From an uncultured bacterium (GTDB lineage: Bacteria; Actinomycetota; Coriobacteriia; Coriobacteriales; Coriobacteriaceae), in the NCBI GenBank assembly GCA_905214525.1, contig CAJMMN010000007.1:1-64000 (forward strand): a DNA stretch of 64,000 nt, in the 5' to 3' direction. Below the pieces are notes generated by a model. The model did no database searches. It was not told the DNA's origin and was given only the letters and a program-made list of their open reading frames with translations. Shown here one piece after another: positions 1-8,596 of this stretch. Position 1 is the first letter of the stretch; every line of letters starts with the position of its first letter. Position numbers and translations under genes: made by a program.

Positions 1-278
1 GCCGCGCGGCAAGGAGATATATTGCCAGACCGGAGGGGCGCCGGGGGCGGGAATCGCGCACTCCATATTTTGTTCACAAATGAATAGGTCCCTCAGTCAC
101 GTCACTGAGGTTATAACTGAAGCATCAGCTTCTGATATTGGCGGTGACCAGCTGGTTTATAGATGTTGAGGCATCGGTCATCTCTGGAGCGACACTTTAC
201 TCCAAAAGCATCGGTTATTTGTTTCCCGTCGGTAAAAGGCAGGTTTTGTTCGCCAAGCGTTCCTATATATAGAAGTTC

Positions 279-343
279 GGGTTCGAACCGTGCATCGGTA
301 ACAAAAAAGCGACCAGCCGGAGCCGATCGCTTTCTATTCTATG
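279..343. repeat. Degenerate copy of the tRNA-Lys downstream region (left copy)
   Basis: This stretch resembles 1443-1512, the sequence just downstream of tRNA-Lys. Both have a ggttcgaacc block, then AACAAAAAAGCG, a hairpin, and TCTATTCTATG. The two copies bracket the TraX-like gene. The right copy leads straight into the tRNA 3' end; the left copy leads into sequence only vaguely tRNA-like. Seen directly by eye; a past duplication or integration at the tRNA is inference. Confidence 0.45.
303..334 (-). terminator. Rho-independent terminator (minus strand)
   Basis: On the minus strand GCGATC and GGTCGC arms flank a short GC-rich loop and are followed by TTTTTTG. It lies just past the stop of the short coding-like fragment at 339-494 and would end transcripts coming from the TraX-like gene. 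Confidence 0.6.
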
Positions 344-494
344 CTGGAGCATCCAGAGGGGTTCTTCCGAACTCATTTTCTCGCTGCCATTCATGCTTTC
401 GAAGCATCTTTCTACAGCCCTCGTTGTCTATCCTCGCATCTCTCAGGTCTTCCTGAAATTCACAAGCAGTCTTAGGGTCAATTTGTTTCTGCTT
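339..494 (-). pseudogene. Start-less coding-like fragment downstream of the TraX-like gene
   Basis: The minus strand reads 51 sense codons between a TGA at 495-497 and a TAG at 339-341. The peptide is highly charged (ends in GRTPLDAPA) and has protein-like composition, but no good start codon is present; one internal ATG would leave only a very short product. It follows the TraX-like gene and precedes a terminator on the same strand. It may be the C-terminal remnant of a gene trimmed by recombination, or chance. Product unknown. Confidence 0.3.
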
Positions 495-516
495 TCAGAG
501 ACTTGTTTGAGAGTTT

Positions 517-1314
517 TTAAAGACAGTTCAAAACAATAAGTGAGACACCATAAAGCAGAGCAAGATGTGCCGGATAGAAAATGTAGAAGAAATATTTCAG
601 CCTCAGCCCTCGCTTGCCATTATAAAAATTGATAAGCAGCAACGAAACAACCGCGGCAGCAACATCAGGATTAAGTACATTAGCTGCAGCAAGCTCAAAT
701 CCGCCGCCAACTATATGGCATGACGAAAGGAGCACTGCGCATACTGCAGCAAAGAACATCTTGCCCTTGCTGTCGTGGAATAAATAGAATGCAGCCACAA
801 GCAGAATGCCATACACACCGCCATCTAGTTTAGTGTATTCAGCTGCCAGTGCTGTCAAAACAATCAGAGCAATTTCTGCGATGCATCTCTTCCATTTTGA
901 AAGGCTTCGTATCTTTTCCAGAATAATCAAAAAGACCAAGGAAAGCAGGAGCTCACACATAACATTTTGTTGCCGAAGGTCGAATAGTTGCCCGGTTTGA
1001 ACGAAATCGTATATGGGCTCCGCAATGATTGCGAAGACAAGCATATTTCGCAGGTACTTCTTTATGTCATGAGTATGCAAAAATCCCTCAACTATCAAAA
1101 AGCAAAATAAGGGAAATGCAATTCTGCCAAGAACATGAAGCACATCCGAAGCCTCGCTTAGAATCGCCCACTGTTCGTCTGATATCTGACTGTACGATGC
1201 GTGAATCATGATTCCATTGGTCAGGACGATCCTGCTTACATGATCGAGAACCATCGAAATGGCTGCTATTATCTTTAATGTGCTGCCGCTAATTCCGTAT
1301 CTATTTGTTTTCAT
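517..1314 (-). CDS. TraX-family multi-pass membrane protein
   Basis: 265 aa, almost entirely hydrophobic segments. It shows TraX family (PF05857) signatures: an IIAAISMVLDH first helix with MxxDH, a RIAFPLFCFLIVEGF block with a histidine just after (HTHDIKKYLRN), and an FAIIAEPIYDF block. TraX of the F plasmid is an inner-membrane pilin acetylase; chromosomal Gram-positive relatives are probably membrane acyltransferase-like proteins of unknown substrate. The ATG at 1314 has an AAGGA seven bases upstream. The gene is markedly richer in A+T than the neighbouring peptidase and sits between two partial copies of a tRNA-Lys-adjacent sequence, so it may be acquired. No other conjugation genes are nearby, so a transfer role is not supported here. 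Confidence 0.8.
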   Translation of the reverse strand: MKTNRYGISGSTLKIIAAISMVLDHVSRIVLTNGIMIHASYSQISDEQWAILSEASDVLHVLGRIAFPLFCFLIVEGFLHTHDIKKYLRNMLVFAIIAEPIYDFVQTGQLFDLRQQNVMCELLLSLVFLIILEKIRSLSKWKRCIAEIALIVLTALAAEYTKLDGGVYGILLVAAFYLFHDSKGKMFFAAVCAVLLSSCHIVGGGFELAAANVLNPDVAAAVVSLLLINFYNGKRGLRLKYFFYIFYPAHLALLYGVSLIVLNCL

Positions 1315-1333
1315 TTCGTATTCCTTACTTTGG

Positions 1334-1351
1334 GTGGGCCGTCAGGGGTTC
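1334..1351 (-). repeat. 18-bp duplicate of the tRNA-Lys 3' end
   Basis: GTGGGCCGTCAGGGGTTC here is identical to 1511-1528, which forms the 3' acceptor strand and part of the T arm of tRNA-Lys. It lies between the TraX-like start and the tRNA. An exact partial tRNA 3' end beside an intact tRNA is the usual footprint of tRNA-targeted integration or of unequal recombination. Confidence 0.6.
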
Positions 1352-1442
1352 AGCCTGCTCCGCAGGCGGCCGCTGCGGCGCTTTCGCGCCTTGCGCGCTG
1401 CGCTGGCAAACGCTCACGCGTTTACTCAGCTCCGCGCCCCGA

Positions 1443-1512
1443 CGGGTTCGAACCCGTGGCGCGGCAACAAAAAAGCGGCCGGCGTCCACCAGTCGCTTTT
1501 CTATTCTATGGT
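1443..1512. repeat. tRNA-Lys downstream region (right copy of repeat at 279-343)
   Basis: Counterpart of 279-343. It starts with a T-arm-like GACGGGTTCGAACCCGT block that can pair with itself within a longer GC-rich hairpin, then AACAAAAAAGCG and the terminator of tRNA-Lys. See the left copy for the comparison. Confidence 0.45.
1466..1501 (-). terminator. Terminator of tRNA-Lys
   Basis: Read on the minus strand, AAGCGACTGG and CCGGCCGCTT arms form a hairpin followed by a T run and lie a few bases beyond the tRNA CCA end. Confidence 0.65.
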
Positions 1513-1584
1513 GGGCCGTCAGGGGTTCGAACCCTGGACCTTGGGATTAAAAGTCCCCTGCTCTGCCAGCTGAGCTAACGGCCC
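1509..1584 (-). tRNA. tRNA-Lys (UUU)
   Basis: Complete cloverleaf on the minus strand: acceptor GGGCCGT pairs with ACGGCCC, the D arm reads AGCTCAGCTGGCAGAGC, anticodon loop CTTTTAA gives UUU, the T loop is GGTTCGAACC, and the discriminator A is followed by an encoded CCA at 1509-1511. An 18-bp piece of its 3' end is repeated at 1334-1351. Confidence 0.97.
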
Positions 1585-1612
1585 GCGGGTGGCATTGTAC
1601 CACGGTCTGGGA

Positions 1613-2893
1613 CTATTCCCAACTCCATTGGCCGTTCTGGAAAATCACAACTTCACGTCCATCAGGCGTAATGCCCGTAATATCGATGTCGTCCGTACCG
1701 ATCATAAAATCGACGTGCGTGCTCGAGACGTTAACTCCATGCTCCAGGAGCTCCTCCTTGGACATGTCATACCCACCCTCGATACATTCGGGGAAACCGA
1801 CACCTAGCGCGAGATGGCAACTAGCGTTCTCGTCATAGAGCGTATCGTAGAACAGAACGCCACTTTCGCGAATCGGCGTGTTCTTGGAGATGAGCGCGAC
1901 CTCGCCCAGACGAGCGGCGCCTTCGTCGGTGTCAATGATGCTCGCAAGCGTCGCCTTGCCCACGCGGGCATCGTAGTCCACTACGCGGCCGGCCTCGAAC
2001 TTAATCCAAAAATCATCAACCTTGTTACCGTGGTGAATGAGCGGCATGGCCGAGTACACGATACCGTCGGCGCGCATACGATCAGGCGAGGTGAAGACTT
2101 CCTCGGTGGGAATGTTGGGGAAGAATGGGTGCCCATCGGGCGTCTCGCCCTTGCCGCCGGCCCACTCGTGACCCTTCGTCATGCCAATCGTCAGATCGGT
2201 TCCATTTGCCGCGGTGTAATGCAGGCGGTCAAAACGATTGTCGTTCAGGAAACGCAGGTTCTTTTCGAACGCCGCGTCATGAAGCTCCCAGTCGCTCTCC
2301 GGGTCCTGGCCATCGGCACGAGCGGTGTGTAGAATCGCATTCCATAGCTTATAGATCGCAACCTCATCCGCATCGCCCGAGAACACCTCGCGAGCCCAGG
2401 CAACGACCGGCGCGCCGGCGATGCACCACGGGTTGATGTTGTAGTCCAGCCCACGGCGGAAGACCTTGCACTGCGTATTCCTTGCCTTGGAAGCCGCGGC
2501 GGGCTTGGCGGGGTCAATGCCCTTCAGAGCCGCTGGGTCAGCTCCCTCGATAAAGATAAAGCAGGCGCCGTCCTGGGCCAACGAATCCAGCTGTATGCGC
2601 TTCCACTCGGGCGTCTGCTCAAAATAGCTTTTATCGACATGCTCGTACGTGAGCCTTGTCACGGCATCGTCAGCCCAAATAACCGTCACGTGACCGGCAC
2701 CGGCGGCATAAGCCTCCGCGACCACCACGCGCGCAAACGGCGCGCACTCAACCGGAGACTGAACGACAACCTCCTGGCCGGGCTTGACGTTTACGCCCTT
2801 GCGAACAATCAGGCGCGCGTAGTTTTTAATCTTGGGCTCCAGGGCCTTCATGCCCTCCAGAGCTTCTTCGACCGTCAGGGCAGCTCGAATCAT
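1613..2893 (-). CDS. pepS: M29-family aminopeptidase
   Basis: 426 aa metal-dependent aminopeptidase of the thermophilic aminopeptidase/AmpS/PepS family (M29), a cytoplasmic exopeptidase removing N-terminal residues from peptides. Typical blocks are visible in order: an FFPNIPTEEVFTSP segment carrying a metal-ligand Glu, GVLFYDTLYDENASCHLALG with His and Tyr of the active site, and a C-terminal HVDFMIGTDDIDITG with the last His and Asp ligands. Length matches the family (about 410-430 aa). A longer start at 2905 exists, but the ATG at 2893 has GGAG six bases upstream and is preferred. It is transcribed toward tRNA-Lys; the gap to the tRNA is short. Confidence 0.93.
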   Translation of the reverse strand: MIRAALTVEEALEGMKALEPKIKNYARLIVRKGVNVKPGQEVVVQSPVECAPFARVVVAEAYAAGAGHVTVIWADDAVTRLTYEHVDKSYFEQTPEWKRIQLDSLAQDGACFIFIEGADPAALKGIDPAKPAAASKARNTQCKVFRRGLDYNINPWCIAGAPVVAWAREVFSGDADEVAIYKLWNAILHTARADGQDPESDWELHDAAFEKNLRFLNDNRFDRLHYTAANGTDLTIGMTKGHEWAGGKGETPDGHPFFPNIPTEEVFTSPDRMRADGIVYSAMPLIHHGNKVDDFWIKFEAGRVVDYDARVGKATLASIIDTDEGAARLGEVALISKNTPIRESGVLFYDTLYDENASCHLALGVGFPECIEGGYDMSKEELLEHGVNVSSTHVDFMIGTDDIDITGITPDGREVVIFQNGQWSWE

Positions 2894-2923
2894 GTGCCAC
2901 TCCATCTATCTATAGAACAGTAA

Positions 2924-2952
2924 AAAGGCGCGCCGCAAAAACGACGCGCCTT
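2924..2952 (-). terminator. Terminator after the purC-membrane protein pair
   Basis: On the minus strand, AAGGCGCGTCG and a matching CGGCGCGCCTT arm enclose a T-rich loop and are followed by TTTTTA. It lies about 30 bases past the stop of the 191-aa membrane protein and before the peptidase start. Confidence 0.8.
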
Positions 2953-2982
2953 ATATCTTAGCGATAAGTATGCATGCAAACG

Positions 2983-3558
2983 CTACTTCTTCTTGGAGTC
3001 CTTTTTGTCCTCCTCGGCAGCTGCGCGCTCGATAAGAGCGTTGAGCTTATTCTCGGACATGCCTTCGGCCTGCGCGCGGTACATGTTGCGCAAGGGACGA
3101 ATACGAGCGAAGTCATAGATAAAGTCACCCAGGATGATGACATAGGACACAACGATGCCAACCATCTGAACAGGACTGGACACCGTGCCGCCGGGAACGA
3201 AGTAGAACGAAACCCAAATTGCCACGATGAACACCATGCCGATAGCGAGCACGGCCCACCAAATACGGCGGCGCTTGGTGTAGTCCTCATCCTGCTTGAG
3301 AAGGATATTCGACACCGTGTAGATGCGATCCTCGCGGGCGCGCTGCTTGGCCTTGCGGGCGCGCTTTTCCTCCTTGGAAAGGCCTTCCAGGTTTTCGCCC
3401 TTCTCGAGCTCTTTACGGCGTGCCTTGGATGATGCCGGCACGACGTGAACAGAGCTCGCTGCCTGACGGGCGGGCTTAGCGGATGCGGCGGACTTGCGCG
3501 CAACCCCGGTAACCTCGCGGGATTGCGTGCGCTTGTTCGTGGCGCTGCGGGTACTCAC
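2983..3558 (-). CDS. Small membrane protein of unknown function with basic N-terminus
   Basis: 191 aa, not recognised as a named family. The first 95 residues are Lys/Arg/Ala-rich and hydrophilic, with a charged KARRKELEKGENLEG-type segment. Two hydrophobic helices follow, at about 98-120 (IWWAVLAIGMVFIVAI) and 130-151 (VGIVVSYVIILGDF). The tail is charged and Lys-rich, ending in KKDSKKK. The GTG start at 3558 directly abuts the purC TAA (3559-3561), so translation is probably coupled to purC and the two genes share one transcript ending at the terminator at 2924-2952. The abutment supports co-expression only, not a purine role. Confidence 0.75.
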   Translation of the reverse strand: MSTRSATNKRTQSREVTGVARKSAASAKPARQAASSVHVVPASSKARRKELEKGENLEGLSKEEKRARKAKQRAREDRIYTVSNILLKQDEDYTKRRRIWWAVLAIGMVFIVAIWVSFYFVPGGTVSSPVQMVGIVVSYVIILGDFIYDFARIRPLRNMYRAQAEGMSENKLNALIERAAAEEDKKDSKKK

Positions 3559-4446
3559 TTACGCGTTCTCCTTCATGCTTGTGAACTGGGAGCCCGTGAT
3601 GATTTGGAAGGCCTCGCGATAGCGCTCGGACGTGCCATCGATGACCTCGGCGGGCAGGTGCGGGGTCTCCCCCGTCATATCCCAGTTGGCCTTGAGCCAA
3701 TTGCGGACGAATTGTTTGTCGTAGCTGGGCTGAATCTTGCCCTCCTCGTAGCTGGCGGCAGGCCAGAAACGGCTGGAGTCGGGCGTGAGGCACTCGTCGA
3801 TCAGCGTAACCTTACCATCGATGACACCAAACTCGAACTTGGTGTCGGCGATGATGATGCCTCGAGTCGCGGCATACTCGGCAGCGGCCTTGTAAATCTT
3901 GAGGGACAGGTCGCGAATCTGCGCGGCGATGTCCTCGCCCACGATCTCGCAGCAACGCTCGAACGAAATGTTCTCGTCGTGGTCGCCGATCTCGGCCTTC
4001 GTGGACGGCGTGAACAGCGGCTCGGGAAGCTTGGAGGCCTCGGTCAGACCCTCGGGCAGCTGAATGCCGCAGACGGTACCGTTCTCGTCATAGGTCTTCT
4101 TGCCCGAACCGGTCAGATAGCCGCGGACGATGCACTCGATAGGAATCGTCTGGGCCTTCTTGACCAGCATGGCGCGGCCTGCGAGGTAGTCACGATACTC
4201 GGCAAACTCCTCAGGGAAATCCGCCGGGTCGATGGAAACGAGGTGGTTGGGAACGATGTCGGCAAACTTATCGAACCAGAATGCCGAGATGCGGTTGAGC
4301 ACCTCTCCCTTAAACGGAATCTCGTCGGGAAGAATGAAGTCGAACGCAGAAATGCGGTCGGTGGCGACCATCAGCAGGTTTTCACCGGCATCGTAGATAT
4401 CACGAACCTTGCCACGGGAATCCGGACGACGCTCCATCGTTGTCAC
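3559..4446 (-). CDS. purC: Phosphoribosylaminoimidazole-succinocarboxamide synthase (SAICAR synthetase)
   Basis: 295 aa cytosolic enzyme of de novo purine synthesis that joins CAIR and aspartate using ATP to make SAICAR. The N-terminal SRGKVRDIYDAG block is the classic ATP-binding loop; ATDRISAFDF, a GYLTGSGKK loop and the later LIDECLTPDSSRFW region follow in family order. The size fits the longer, yeast/actinobacterial-type enzymes. The frame extends to a GTG at 4455, but that codon lies directly against AAGGA; the GTG at 4446 has AAGGAG eight bases upstream and is preferred. purB, the following lyase step, is in the same window at 15-16 kb but not in this operon. Confidence 0.95.
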   Translation of the reverse strand: MTTMERRPDSRGKVRDIYDAGENLLMVATDRISAFDFILPDEIPFKGEVLNRISAFWFDKFADIVPNHLVSIDPADFPEEFAEYRDYLAGRAMLVKKAQTIPIECIVRGYLTGSGKKTYDENGTVCGIQLPEGLTEASKLPEPLFTPSTKAEIGDHDENISFERCCEIVGEDIAAQIRDLSLKIYKAAAEYAATRGIIIADTKFEFGVIDGKVTLIDECLTPDSSRFWPAASYEEGKIQPSYDKQFVRNWLKANWDMTGETPHLPAEVIDGTSERYREAFQIITGSQFTSMKENA

Positions 4447-4555
4447 GTGAGTCACTCCTTACCAAAATACGACAGTAATGCGGGTTCTTTCCCGCACGTT
4501 TTCGCAAACTCGGAGCGGCAGGGACGAAACCCCTCCTTCACCGAATAGCGAAAAG

Positions 4556-6121
4556 CTAGTGCTCCATTGTAGTAGATGCCGCGTCCGCCGTGTGCTCGCG
4601 AGGCAGATGAATCGTAAAAGTCGTACCCTTTCCAAGCTCCGACTCCACGGAAATGTAGCCATGATGGCGCTCGACGATCTGTTTAGTCACGGCGAGACCC
4701 ACGCCCAGGCCACCCGCTTCGCGGGCGCGGCTGGCGTCGGCACGCCAAAAACGACCGAAGATGCGCGACAAATCATCCTTGGCGATACCGATGCCCGTAT
4801 CCGAAACCGCGATATCGACGTGCTTGCGGTCACTGAGCACCGACACCACGACCCAACCCCCCTCGGGGGTATAGCGCATGGCGTTACTCATGAGATTGAT
4901 GACGCATTGTGTGATCATGTCGGGATCGGCTTCGACGACATCGTCGTGACCTTGGGTCTCGTCAGCAAAGCGCAAGCGCAGATCGCGGTCGACAAACAGG
5001 CGCTCCTGGGCATTGACGATGGAACGCACGAAAGGAACCATGTCCACCGGCTCAAGGTTGAGCGGAGCCGTGCTGTTTTCCATGCGCGACAGGTCGAGCA
5101 TCTGCTGCACCAGACGAGCCAGGCGACGCGTCTCGGAAGCAACAGTCTCCAAGTGCTCATCGTCGGTAGGATATACGCCATCCTGCATGGCCTCGACCGT
5201 TGCGAGCATGGCCATAAGCGGAGTACGAAGTTCGTGAGCCACGTCCGAGGTCAAACGTTTCTCGTGTTTCATATCCTTCTCGAGCGAAGTGGCCATCTCA
5301 TCGAACGTCTCGCCCAGTTGATCGATCTCGTCATCGCCGCGCAAGCCCGTACGAGCAGACAGATCGCCATCGCGAATTTGCTTGGCCGTGCTGGTAATAC
5401 GGTGAATCGGCTTGGTGAGCATGCGCGACACGAGTGATCCGATAACGACCGAAATGCAAACTGCAACAACCGCAGCAAGGGCCATGGCGTTAAAGGTCTT
5501 CTCCCTAAACGCAGAATCTGCCTTGGTGAGCAAGGCATCGGAGCCGATGGCCCACAGCTTTACTTGTCCGACATGCTCGCCGGAAGACGTTATGATTTCG
5601 ACGTTTGCAACGCTATCGGAGCCGGTGGGAGCCGACGAGACCGGACTATGCGATGCTTTTTTCCCGCTCGAGCTGCTCGACGGCGATTCGTTCTCGCGCA
5701 CATCGGCGGTCGCGCTTGCCGAAGGCCATGAGTCGTCATAAACGACAACGCCTTTCTTGTTGACGACCTGCATACCCAAATCGTCGGACACCAAACTCGA
5801 TGTCGCGACCGTACGTAGCTCGCCCGCAGTCCAATTGCCGTTTTCCTCATACGACGTCGCAAGCTTTTCGGCAGCGGAATTTGCGATTTCGACGATATTG
5901 GAGCGCGTGTAATCCGAAAAGACCGTGCCCCACACAACAGAGACCACGCCCACCAGCACCAATACCGTCATGAGCGATGTCAGAGCAAAAGCAAGTGCCA
6001 TGCGCGAGGGATAGCTCATCGTTGGCCGTGAATCGGAGCGAGGCGTGTTCCAACTAGCCTTGGAACCCGCCTCGCTCTCCTGCTTGTGCTTTTGTCCGAT
6101 TTCAAAGCGCGCAGGTGTCAT
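4556..6121 (-). CDS. Sensor histidine kinase with HAMP domain
   Basis: 521 aa membrane kinase. TM1 is at about 41-67, an extracytoplasmic region at 68-210 contains a Ser-rich linker at 145-170, and TM2 at 211-232 is followed by a HAMP segment to about 285. The H box DVAHELRTPL puts the phospho-acceptor at His296. The N box (NLMSNAMRYTPEGG), G1 (DTGIGI), F box (FGRFWRAD) and G2 (GLGVGLAV) complete the HATPase domain. The gene begins 11 bases after the response regulator stop, so the two form an operon. The signal is unknown; architecture is BaeS/PhoR/MtrB-like. A small hairpin between this gene and purC (around 4490) lacks a convincing T run. Confidence 0.94.
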   Translation of the reverse strand: MTPARFEIGQKHKQESEAGSKASWNTPRSDSRPTMSYPSRMALAFALTSLMTVLVLVGVVSVVWGTVFSDYTRSNIVEIANSAAEKLATSYEENGNWTAGELRTVATSSLVSDDLGMQVVNKKGVVVYDDSWPSASATADVRENESPSSSSSGKKASHSPVSSAPTGSDSVANVEIITSSGEHVGQVKLWAIGSDALLTKADSAFREKTFNAMALAAVVAVCISVVIGSLVSRMLTKPIHRITSTAKQIRDGDLSARTGLRGDDEIDQLGETFDEMATSLEKDMKHEKRLTSDVAHELRTPLMAMLATVEAMQDGVYPTDDEHLETVASETRRLARLVQQMLDLSRMENSTAPLNLEPVDMVPFVRSIVNAQERLFVDRDLRLRFADETQGHDDVVEADPDMITQCVINLMSNAMRYTPEGGWVVVSVLSDRKHVDIAVSDTGIGIAKDDLSRIFGRFWRADASRAREAGGLGVGLAVTKQIVERHHGYISVESELGKGTTFTIHLPREHTADAASTTMEH

Positions 6122-6132
6122 ATGTGATTTCC

Positions 6133-6855
6133 CTATTTCTCGTCCGACTTATCGGTCTTGGCCGGAGCCTCGAAGCGATAGCCGACACCGTGGACGGTGT
6201 AGAGCCACTTGGGCTTCTTGGGATCATCGCCCAGCTTGGCGCGAAGGTTCTTCACGTGGCTATCGATGGTGCGCTCATAGCCCTCAAAGTCGTACCCAAG
6301 CACCTTCTCGACCAGCTCCATACGGTTGTAGACACGGCCGGGATGACGAGCAAGCGTGGTGAGCAGCTTGAACTCGGAAGCCGTCAGATCGACTTCCTTG
6401 CCTTCGACCAAGATCTTGTGGCCCGAGATATCGATGACCAGATCGCCGAAGTCGAGTACCTCGACGGCGGGCTCGTCGGCCTGGTGGGCACGACGGAACA
6501 GGGCGCGTACGCGGGCGACAAGCTCGCGCGGCGAGAACGGCTTAATCAGATAGTCGTCGGCGCCGAGCTCAAGACCGATAATACGGTCCTCGATCTCGCC
6601 CTTGGCAGTCAGCATGATGATAGGGACATCCGAAGTATCGCGAATGGTGCGGCAAACGCGCTCGCCGGGGATCTTGGGGAGCATAAGGTCGAGCACGACC
6701 AGGTCAAACTGATGCTTCTCGAACTCCTCGATCGCGGACTGGCCGTCGCCGACACCCACAACCCAGTAGCCTTCGCGCTCGAGATAGGCAGCGACGGCGT
6801 CACGGATTGCCTTCTCATCCTCGACCAGCAGAATCTTTTTTGCATCTGAAGCCAT
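6133..6855 (-). CDS. OmpR/PhoB-family response regulator
   Basis: 240 aa. The receiver domain (about 7-122) has the acidic pair E12/D13, phospho-acceptor D56 in FDLVVLDLMLP, the conserved Thr/Ala of IIMLTAKGE and the Lys of YLIKPFSP. The C-terminal winged helix is of OmpR type (SEFKLLTTLARHPGRVYNRMEL at about 155-175, ending in LYTVHGVGYRFE). The start is set by ATG at 6855 with an AGGGGGG tract seven bases upstream; a TTG further out would put that tract inside the gene. First gene of the operon with the kinase downstream. Confidence 0.95.
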   Translation of the reverse strand: MASDAKKILLVEDEKAIRDAVAAYLEREGYWVVGVGDGQSAIEEFEKHQFDLVVLDLMLPKIPGERVCRTIRDTSDVPIIMLTAKGEIEDRIIGLELGADDYLIKPFSPRELVARVRALFRRAHQADEPAVEVLDFGDLVIDISGHKILVEGKEVDLTASEFKLLTTLARHPGRVYNRMELVEKVLGYDFEGYERTIDSHVKNLRAKLGDDPKKPKWLYTVHGVGYRFEAPAKTDKSDEK

Positions 6856-7008
6856 AACACGGCCCCCCTGTCTCAATCAGCTAAGAACAAGCCCATTTTA
6901 ACGCACCTGAGCCCGCCGGATGCCACTATGACGCGGCAGCTCGGCGGGCGGTACTCACAATTACAACGCGTTTATTCCCCTGTTGGCGCCTTTTTAACCC
7001 CTCTAAGC

Positions 7009-8220
7009 TTAAAGAGAGAATAGGCGTGCGGTGACCGTCTCGGGTATACCCTGGCTGTTGCGCACCGTGGCGTACGTAAGAAATGAGTCCGATTTTCCCG
7101 CCGTAGCTGGATAATCGCCATATTCCAAAGCGCGGTCGGGCGACAGTAGCGAGCCATAGGTCTTGGCAGAGGTGTCGATGAGAAAATGCGATGCCTGTAC
7201 CTTAACGAGATATTTATTCTTCTTGCCGGCAGCACATGCGAGCGGCTCGCGGGACAGGAAGAGGTATGGCCCTCCCTCATTACCGATATACGTGCCCATG
7301 TTGCCCAGGCTGCCCACGCCACTATAGGTCGCCTCGATAGAAAACACGAAGGTATCGCCCATATATACGGCCTCGAAAGGCGAGACTGACGAGGGAAGGA
7401 CTAGCTGGGCACGTTTGGTGTTGTTGTCATCGGTCAGATCGATTGCCGTTATGCCGTAGTAGACGCCCTCGTCGTTGCGGACACGCGGCGAGATGGTCAA
7501 AATGCCGTCGCTCACGCGCGGGGCCGACGCAAAGCGGCCCGTCGATTTCCAAATTGTCTCGGCCTTGGATTCATCAAGCGAGCGACGATAGCAAAACGAA
7601 TCACTACTCGTTTTATTGCCGCCTGCCGAAGGCATTTTATACCAGATGGCTGATGACCCGAACGCCGTAAACAGCGGCGGATCGTAGTCCTTGCCACCTC
7701 GATCGAGCTCAACCACGTCGCCAGAGAGCGAAGCGCCCGACAGATTTTGAGCGTAGAGCTTCCACGATGAACTGGCAAAGTTCATCTCAACCCACGCAAA
7801 CACGCCGTCGCCGGCACGGACATCGTAAAAAGCATATCCCGTGCCCTCGATAGGATTCTCAATTAATGTGGTAAGCGAGCCATCGCCCAGGTTGAGCACA
7901 CCGAGTGTGTTGGCGTGCAGTGCCGATGCGGGCGCCATCATTGCCGCAGCATAGTCACCATCGCAGTAGTACAGCAACGTGCCCAGCGGCAGCGTCCACG
8001 ATGCCGCCGGCTCAAGATCGATGTCAACTGCCTCGTACTCATCAGTGATCGAGACAATCTTCGAATCGTCCTTGATAACCTGCGGCTCGCCAGCGGCATC
8101 ATCACTGGTGCCTGTTTTTTTCGAACATCCGGCAAGCACCGTGGCAGCGCCCGCGGCAGCTCCACCGAGCACAAAGCCGCGGCGCGATATTCCGTTCTTG
8201 ATGTGGTCGGCGATACCCAT
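7009..8220 (-). CDS. Tat-exported lipoprotein, possibly beta-propeller-like
   Basis: 403 aa. The N-terminus is a textbook twin-arginine lipoprotein signal: SRRGF at 12-16, an Ala/Gly-rich hydrophobic stretch and lipobox LAGC with Cys32. The mature part is rich in beta-like blocks with repeated Trp and Gly-Asp motifs (for example GDGVFAWVEMNF, DGILTISPRV, GDTFVFSIE), which suggests a propeller-like fold; that is inference and no enzyme motif is seen. The ATG at 8220 overlaps the TAA of the upstream TSCPD gene (TAATG), which fixes the start and indicates translational coupling. A longer frame exists, but the signal peptide argues against it. Confidence 0.8.
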   Translation of the reverse strand: MGIADHIKNGISRRGFVLGGAAAGAATVLAGCSKKTGTSDDAAGEPQVIKDDSKIVSITDEYEAVDIDLEPAASWTLPLGTLLYYCDGDYAAAMMAPASALHANTLGVLNLGDGSLTTLIENPIEGTGYAFYDVRAGDGVFAWVEMNFASSSWKLYAQNLSGASLSGDVVELDRGGKDYDPPLFTAFGSSAIWYKMPSAGGNKTSSDSFCYRRSLDESKAETIWKSTGRFASAPRVSDGILTISPRVRNDEGVYYGITAIDLTDDNNTKRAQLVLPSSVSPFEAVYMGDTFVFSIEATYSGVGSLGNMGTYIGNEGGPYLFLSREPLACAAGKKNKYLVKVQASHFLIDTSAKTYGSLLSPDRALEYGDYPATAGKSDSFLTYATVRNSQGIPETVTARLFSL

Positions 8221-8483
8221 TAGGCGATCTCGGCGCGAGCGGCCTCGATAGCGCGCGTAAGCTGATCGGCGCAAGAGGTCTTCTTCATGCCGCAGGTATT
8301 GCCGGCAAGAACCTCGATCACACGGTCGGCAGGAGCGCCCTCGACCAGTTTGGAGATGGCCTTGAGGTTGCCATCGCAGCCGCCGGTAAACTCAACGCCC
8401 AGCACCTTGCTGCCGTCATCGGAAAGGTCAAGGTGAATATTGCGAGCACACACGCCCTGAGGCTTGTAATCAAAACTAATCAT
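8220..8483 (-). CDS. TSCPD-domain protein (TIGR03905 family)
   Basis: 87 aa. Resembles the small TSCPD/TIGR03905 family, with conserved VCARNIHLDL, GVEFTGGCDGNLKAIS, NTCGMKKTSCADQL and a short helical tail. The same module occurs at the C-terminus of adenosylcobalamin-dependent ribonucleotide reductases, where its cysteines are thought to bind metal. Function as a stand-alone protein is unknown. Cys residues in GGCDG, NTCG and TSCAD are present. Translationally coupled to the following Tat lipoprotein. Confidence 0.85.
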   Translation of the reverse strand: MISFDYKPQGVCARNIHLDLSDDGSKVLGVEFTGGCDGNLKAISKLVEGAPADRVIEVLAGNTCGMKKTSCADQLTRAIEAARAEIA

Positions 8484-8596
8484 TGCGTTCCCCTCTCGTA
8501 AAGCAATTTCAGACGTCTATTATCCCCGTCCGAACCGATAAAGTATCGTGGGCACCGATTCAACATTCCCCAATGCGCAAACCGGCGGTAGCAATA

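Noticed and set aside
163..456. 97-codon open frame on the plus strand
   Set aside because: No ribosome-binding site, Ser/Arg/Phe-rich shadow-like composition, and it crosses a terminator and repeat used by the opposite strand.
1436..1470. Second tRNA at the GGGTTCGAACCC block
   Set aside because: Only a T-arm-like hairpin is present; no D or anticodon arm can be folded on either strand.
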